A stretch of 9,936 bases of DNA, from assembly GCA_031257655.1 (NCBI GenBank), contig JAIROF010000075.1:1-9936 (forward strand), given 5' to 3'. Made by a program: the position numbers and the translations under genes. Below the pieces are notes generated by a model. It was not told the DNA's origin. It made no database searches and saw only the letters and a program-made list of their open reading frames with translations. This document shows positions 6,275 through 9,936 of the stretch, in pieces. Numbering within the stretch: position 1 is the first letter of the stretch; the number at the start of each line of letters is the position of its first letter. The DNA is from Prevotellaceae bacterium. Lineage in GTDB: Bacteria; Bacteroidota; Bacteroidia; Bacteroidales; UBA932.

Positions 6275-7111
6275 TTATTTTTCTACCGTCATTTTGATGA
6301 TGAGCACGTCCTGCGTTGGGCGGTCGCCGGGTTGGGTTTCTACGGCGGCAATTTTGTCCACCACGTCCAGCCCCTCCAGCACTTCGCCGAAGACGGTGTA
6401 GGCGCCGTCGAGGAATGGCGTTCCGCCGCCGGTTTTGTAGGCTTCGCGCTGCTCGGGCGTGTAGGCAAACTTCTCCATGCGCTCCCACTCGGCCATCACG
6501 CTTTGCCGGGCCTCGCTCGCCAGCGAATCCTGGTTGATGGGCAGCCCCTTTGCCCGCAGCGCCTCCAGCTTTTCGGAGAGCGCCCGGTTGAACATGCTTT
6601 GCAGGGGCTGGCGGCTGATGTTTACTTCCGTCTGGGTAAGCTCCTCGTCGCCGGCTACCTTTCCCTGCACGATGTAGAACTGCGATCCGGAGGAGCGCCG
6701 CTCGGGGTTTACCTGGTCGCCCGTTCGGGCGGCGGCCAGCGCGCCTTTCTTGTGGAAATGCTGCGCGGGGTTGATTTCTGCCGGAATGGTGTAGCCTGTA
6801 CCCCCGCTGCCGTAGCGCTGGCCGGGCTGCGCGCTGCGCGAGCTCGGGTCGCCCGCCTGCACCATAAAGCCGTTGATAACGCGGTGAAAGAGGAGGCTGT
6901 CGTAGAAGCCTTCGCCCGCCAGCTTGAGGAAGTTGTCGCGGTGCTCCGGCGTTTCGTTGTACAGCTTTACCCTGATGCTGCCAAGGGATGTCTCAATGAG
7001 GACTGTTTTTTCCACAGAGTTGGGTGTTCGAGTTTGACAAAATGTGATAACGCTTGCAGCAGCAGTCAAAAAAACAGCTAAAGCGATAGTTTTTGTTTTC
7101 ATGCGTAGCAT
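6275..7111 (-). CDS. Exported cyclophilin-type peptidyl-prolyl isomerase
   Basis: This enzyme catalyses cis-trans isomerisation of X-Pro bonds in exported proteins. Residues 1-25 form a signal sequence: basic MLRMKTK, then a hydrophobic stretch ending VITFC. Cys25 could be lipidated, but the residues before it are a poor lipobox. The cyclophilin fold spans about 36-277. It includes the active-site sequence FHRVINGFMVQAGDPS (75-90) with catalytic Arg77, GSQFYIVQG (142-150) and AYTVFGEVLEGLDVVDKIA (237-255). Between the last two is an insertion of about 75 mostly charged, helical residues (about 151-228); I recall similar insertions in Bacteroidetes homologues. ATG is available at 7111 and at 7102; the second gives the more usual MKTKT start. 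A good promoter lies upstream at 7196-7225. Downstream, 125 bases separate it from pheS with no clear terminator. Confidence 0.92.
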   Translation of the reverse strand: MLRMKTKTIALAVFLTAAASVITFCQTRTPNSVEKTVLIETSLGSIRVKLYNETPEHRDNFLKLAGEGFYDSLLFHRVINGFMVQAGDPSSRSAQPGQRYGSGGTGYTIPAEINPAQHFHKKGALAAARTGDQVNPERRSSGSQFYIVQGKVAGDEELTQTEVNISRQPLQSMFNRALSEKLEALRAKGLPINQDSLASEARQSVMAEWERMEKFAYTPEQREAYKTGGGTPFLDGAYTVFGEVLEGLDVVDKIAAVETQPGDRPTQDVLIIKMTVEK

Positions 7112-7130
7112 ATTTAAGCGTATTTAGTGG

Positions 7131-7138
7131 TAACTTTG
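7131..7138 (+). promoter_or_regulatory. Candidate -7 box for the patatin gene
   Basis: TAACTTTG is a perfect TAnnTTTG match in plus-strand orientation, 146 bases before the preferred patatin start. No TTG is found 19-20 bases upstream, so support is partial. It lies within the leader of the oppositely transcribed isomerase gene, so the two transcripts would overlap at their 5' ends. Confidence 0.33.
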
Positions 7139-7195
7139 CGGCTTGGATTTCGCTGCGCGGATTTTGCGAGCGCTTCAAGCCGCCGCTTGGTGGCG

Positions 7196-7225
7196 CAAAA
7201 TTACATGAAAATCCCGGATTTCCAA
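7196..7225 (-). promoter_or_regulatory. Bacteroidetes-type promoter for the isomerase gene
   Basis: On the minus strand TTG (7225-7223) is followed after 19 bases by TAATTTTG (7203-7196), matching -33 TTG and -7 TAnnTTTG at the usual spacing. Transcription would start near 7189, giving a leader of roughly 80 bases before the ATG at 7111 or 7102. Confidence 0.55.
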
Positions 7226-7283
7226 GCGCGCGGGGTGAAAAAAGTTGTTTTACAGGGGGGAAAGATACAAAAATTCTTGCAAG

Positions 7284-9722
7284 TTGCCGACTATCAAGCT
7301 TTACATACTGTTTTTTTTGAGCTTTTTTGCTGCAGCCGCTGCGCCGGCGCAGCGGGTATCGCTGGTGCTTAGCGGCGGCGGCGCGCGGGGCGTGGTGCAT
7401 CTGGGCGTCATCAAGGCGCTGGAGGAAAACGAAGTGCCCATCGACGCCATTGCGGGGACGTCCATTGGCGCCATTGTGGGCGGAATGTACGCCGCAGGCT
7501 ACACGCCCGACGAAACAAAGCGCTACTTCCTCTCCGCCGACTTTGAGCGCTGGTCGAGCGGGAGCTACGAATCGGAGGGCAGCTACTTTTTTAAGAAGCT
7601 AGACCTCGACGCAGAGTTTTTCGATATATACGCCGACGTTGACCGGCGCTTTCGCGGAAAGTTTATTTTGCCCACCAGCTACATTTTGCCCTACCAGATG
7701 GACTTTGCGTTCATGCAGCTTTTTGCGGGTCCCGGCGCCGCGGCGGGCAACCGCTTCGACAGCCTCATGACGCCCTTTCGCGCCCTCTCCTACAACGCCT
7801 ACGACAAGCGGGCCTACGCGCCCGGCAGCGGCGACCTGGGGACGGTAATCCGAGCCTCGATGAGCGTTCCGGGATTTTTTAAGCCGGTGATGGTCGATAG
7901 CCTCATGCTCTTTGACGGCGGCATCATCAACAACTTTCCCGTGGACGTGGCCGTGCAGGAGTTTGCCCCCGACTTTATCATTGGGGTCAAGTGCGCCAAC
8001 AACTACGAGCGCCCCTCTGAGGACAACGTTTTTTCGCACATCACCAGCCTCACCGCGCGCCCCACGAGCTACGACATACCGGAGGAGCAGGGCCTGCTCA
8101 TAGACATAGATTCGCTCGACGTTGGGCTGCTGGATTTTAGCCGCGTCGACGAGCTGGTGGAGGCCGGCTACGCCGCCGCCATGGCGCAAATGCCCCGCAT
8201 TAAGGAGCGCGTGCAGCGGAGAGCTTCGGCGGAAGAGGTGCGCCTGAAGCGCGAGGCGTTTCGGAGCAAAATTCCGGAGCGCCGGTTTAACAGCGTCACG
8301 GTGCAGGGCGGAACGCCCAGCCTCAGAGCCTACGTGGGCGACGCCATGCTCGGGAGCCGCCGCCGCGACCGCGCAGAGCATCGCTACCTTGGAGCGCTGT
8401 TCGACGGCGGATTGTCGACCTTAGACGCCTACGTGGGCGACGCCTTGCTGAAGCGAAAACGCCACGAATTTTCGCTGCGGGAAGCCAAGCGCCGATACTT
8501 TGGGGTCATTTCCGACGGCGGATTGTCAACCGCTTTCCCAACGGCAACCTACATGCCCGGCGATAGCGCCTACAACCTCAACCTCCGCATCTCCCCCGCC
8601 CCCAACCTTAGGATGAGCATTGGCGGAAGCTTTTCAAACTTCTCCAACCTTGGCTTTTTCAGCATCATGCACCGCCACTACTCCCCCATTTTTTCGCTGC
8701 GCACGATGGCCAACTTTTACTTTGGCGACGTGTACACCTCGCAAAAGGGGCTGGTGCGCTTTGACTACCCCAACCTCTCCATCGGGATCCCGGTCTTTGG
8801 CGAGCTGATGTACACCCACAACAAAAACGACTACTACACCAACAACCCCGACAACATTTTCAGCGACACCCGGCCGGACTTCATTCAGGATGCGGAAAGC
8901 TTTGGCCAGCTCAACCTCGGCGCCCCCTTTTTGCTCAACTCCTGCCTCAAGCTGGGCTTCACGTACGGCTCGTATGACGCCAGCTACTACGCGCACCAAA
9001 ATTTTCAGTCGAAGGATATACCCGAGCGCATGACGTTTCGCTTCAGCGAGGGGCACCTTGCGGTAGAGCACAACTCCCTCGACCGCAAACTTTTTGAGAC
9101 CTCCGGCGTGCTGGCAAGCTTCAAGTTCAGCTACGTGAGCGGCAGCGAATACCACACGTTTGGCACCACCTCCGTGGCGGTGGCGGAGGATTCGGCCATG
9201 CTCGAAACGCGGCAAAGCATGGGCAACCGCAGCTTCTGGTCGGTAAAATATACGCACAAAGCCTTTTTTAAGCCCATTAAGTACCTCTCGCTGGGCTACC
9301 ACGTAGAGGGCGCCCTGTCGCGACCGCTGCTCTTTAGCGACTACTACTCCACGCTGTTTTTGCTGCCCGACTTCAACCCTACCTACAACATGCAGGGGCT
9401 TTTCCTCGAAAACTTCAGGGCGGCGAGCTACTTAGCCGGAGGCCTTATCCCATCCATGATGATTTTTAACAACATCGTCAGGCTGAGGGTGGAGGGATAC
9501 GTTTTTCAGCCCCTCACCAAGCTGAGCAAGGAGAACATTCAGGAGGAGGTGAAGTACCAAAAAGGCGTAACAAACTTTAGCCTCATGGGGGCGGCGTCGC
9601 TGATTTTCAGCACGCCCATAGGAATGCTGTCGCTGGGCGGAATGTACTACGACAAGCCGAACCAGAAGTTCTACTTCCTGGTGGCCTTTGGCTACAACCT
9701 GCACAACAAAAGGGCTTTTTAG
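7284..9722 (+). CDS. Patatin-like phospholipase fused to POTRA/Omp85 barrel
   Basis: The protein resembles PlpD/FplA-type (type Vd) proteins: a patatin lipase domain carried on an Omp85/BamA-like outer membrane barrel. Numbered from the TTG at 7284 it has 812 residues. A signal peptide (1-23, hydrophobic, ending AAPAQ) leads directly into the patatin domain: oxyanion loop SGGGARG (30-36), nucleophile Ser60 in GTSIG (58-62), and catalytic Asp211 in DGG with family context FDGGIINNFPVDVA. Residues about 330-430 form a POTRA-like link containing an internal duplication (349-418). About 430-812 is rich in alternating aromatic and polar strands, with FYFLVAFGYNLHNKRAF at the end, as expected of a barrel ending in Phe. 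No ATG exists near the N-terminus; the frame is open from a TTG at 7245, but TTG at 7284 gives the best signal peptide. Likely substrates are phospholipids; whether the lipase domain faces out, is released or stays periplasmic is not shown. Confidence 0.93.
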   Translation: MPTIKLYILFFLSFFAAAAAPAQRVSLVLSGGGARGVVHLGVIKALEENEVPIDAIAGTSIGAIVGGMYAAGYTPDETKRYFLSADFERWSSGSYESEGSYFFKKLDLDAEFFDIYADVDRRFRGKFILPTSYILPYQMDFAFMQLFAGPGAAAGNRFDSLMTPFRALSYNAYDKRAYAPGSGDLGTVIRASMSVPGFFKPVMVDSLMLFDGGIINNFPVDVAVQEFAPDFIIGVKCANNYERPSEDNVFSHITSLTARPTSYDIPEEQGLLIDIDSLDVGLLDFSRVDELVEAGYAAAMAQMPRIKERVQRRASAEEVRLKREAFRSKIPERRFNSVTVQGGTPSLRAYVGDAMLGSRRRDRAEHRYLGALFDGGLSTLDAYVGDALLKRKRHEFSLREAKRRYFGVISDGGLSTAFPTATYMPGDSAYNLNLRISPAPNLRMSIGGSFSNFSNLGFFSIMHRHYSPIFSLRTMANFYFGDVYTSQKGLVRFDYPNLSIGIPVFGELMYTHNKNDYYTNNPDNIFSDTRPDFIQDAESFGQLNLGAPFLLNSCLKLGFTYGSYDASYYAHQNFQSKDIPERMTFRFSEGHLAVEHNSLDRKLFETSGVLASFKFSYVSGSEYHTFGTTSVAVAEDSAMLETRQSMGNRSFWSVKYTHKAFFKPIKYLSLGYHVEGALSRPLLFSDYYSTLFLLPDFNPTYNMQGLFLENFRAASYLAGGLIPSMMIFNNIVRLRVEGYVFQPLTKLSKENIQEEVKYQKGVTNFSLMGAASLIFSTPIGMLSLGGMYYDKPNQKFYFLVAFGYNLHNKRAF
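8328..8537 (+). repeat. In-frame tandem duplication within the patatin-Omp85 gene
   Basis: Unit 1 (8328-8426, 33 codons) begins AYVGDAML and ends FDGGLSTLD. Unit 2 (8427-8537, 37 codons) begins AYVGDALL and ends SDGGLSTAF. At DNA level the first 18 bases of each unit (8328-8345 and 8427-8444) are identical, as are 14 bases, GACGGCGGATTGTC, at 8403-8416 and 8514-8527. The middle parts have diverged and differ by four codons. The unit corresponds to the helical part of the POTRA-like module. Confidence 0.88.
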
Positions 9723-9850
9723 AAGTGTTTTTTTGGGGGCTAATTCTTTTTTTGAGGTGCTATGAAAAGCATTGGATGCGGTTAACTCATGCTACGCATA
9801 TAGCTGTCTGGACGCTGATTTTTTTTTGATTTGAATGATTGCTACGATTG
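9723..9850. other. AT-rich gap after the patatin gene
   Basis: The stretch contains several T-runs (for example 9728-9734 and 9747-9753) but no stable stem in front of them, so I do not call a terminator. No coding sequence is evident. Confidence 0.5.
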
Positions 9851-9926
9851 ATGGCGCATGGGTGCGACGCATAGCGCTGTAGAGACGCACGGCGTGCGTC
9901 TCACTGTGCATTGCGCATAGCGCCAT
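9851..9926. repeat. Nested palindromic repeat element at the right edge
   Basis: At its centre is a perfect 9-bp stem, GAGACGCAC (9882-9890) with GTGCGTCTC (9894-9902), and a GGC loop. GCATAGCGC occurs on both sides as a direct repeat (9869-9877 and 9915-9923). The outermost ATGGCGC (9851-9857) is complementary to GCGCCAT (9920-9926), so the whole 76 bases forms an imperfect nested palindrome. The central GAGACGCAC-GGC-GTGCGTCTC string is of the kind found dispersed in gaps of Bacteroidetes genomes. The element may continue beyond the window. Confidence 0.72.
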
Positions 9927-9936
9927 TTTGTCGCGA

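Noticed and set aside
6332..7081. 249-residue plus-strand frame opposite the isomerase gene, and similar long frames at 387-1124 (+) and 7599-8381 (-)
   Set aside because: All are complements of well-recognised genes in GC-rich sequence, without motifs or plausible starts.
7028..7111. Calling the isomerase a lipoprotein with Cys25 lipidated
   Set aside because: The residues before Cys25 (VITF) do not fit the lipobox, which needs a small residue just before the cysteine; ordinary secretion is equally likely.
123..9722. A new multi-gene system
   Set aside because: All seven protein genes belong to recognisable families, mostly housekeeping or envelope, with no unexplained conserved gene group.
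9713..9760. Terminator after the patatin gene
   Set aside because: T-runs are present but no stem of useful length precedes them.

Overview
The window looks like chromosomal DNA of a Bacteroidota bacterium, most likely order Bacteroidales. Supporting this are the promoter type (a TAnnTTTG -7 box with a TTG about 19-20 bases upstream, clearest before the tRNA), the near absence of Shine-Dalgarno sequences, the Bacteroidetes style of AnmK, LptF/G and PheS, and a patatin-Omp85 outer membrane protein. Genes are GC-rich and gaps are AT-rich and full of short repeats. Genus cannot be told from the sequence.

Six protein genes lie on the minus strand and one on the plus strand. Reading the minus strand 5' to 3' (right to left): a secreted cyclophilin-type prolyl isomerase (7111-6275), pheS (6149-5118), lpxH (5070-4327), a 418-base repeat-rich gap, a nucleoside-recognition/Gate-domain membrane protein (3908-2943), then an LptF/LptG-family permease (2608-1178) that overlaps anmK (1181-123) by four bases. 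A tRNA-Arg(ACG) lies on the plus strand between the permease and the Gate-domain gene, with its own promoter and an intrinsic terminator placed inside the 3' end of the convergent Gate-domain gene. To the right, divergent from the isomerase, is a large patatin-like phospholipase fused to a POTRA/Omp85 barrel (7284-9722).

Several genes share an envelope theme: LpxH (lipid A synthesis), an LptF/G permease (LPS export), AnmK (peptidoglycan recycling), a periplasmic folding enzyme and an outer membrane phospholipase/barrel. PheS and tRNA-Arg are translation genes. This is mostly a housekeeping region; I see no defence system, prophage, integron, biosynthetic cluster or CRISPR array, and nothing that I would call a new multi-gene system.

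The unusual material is small in scale: heptanucleotide tandem arrays abutting the 3' ends of anmK and lpxH (in anmK the array supplies the stop codon); a 23-bp perfect hairpin preceded by decamer repeats; a nested palindrome at the right edge; an in-frame tandem duplication in the POTRA-like region of the patatin protein; a tRNA terminator that doubles as coding sequence; and a paired G19-C56 to A19-U56 change in the tRNA.
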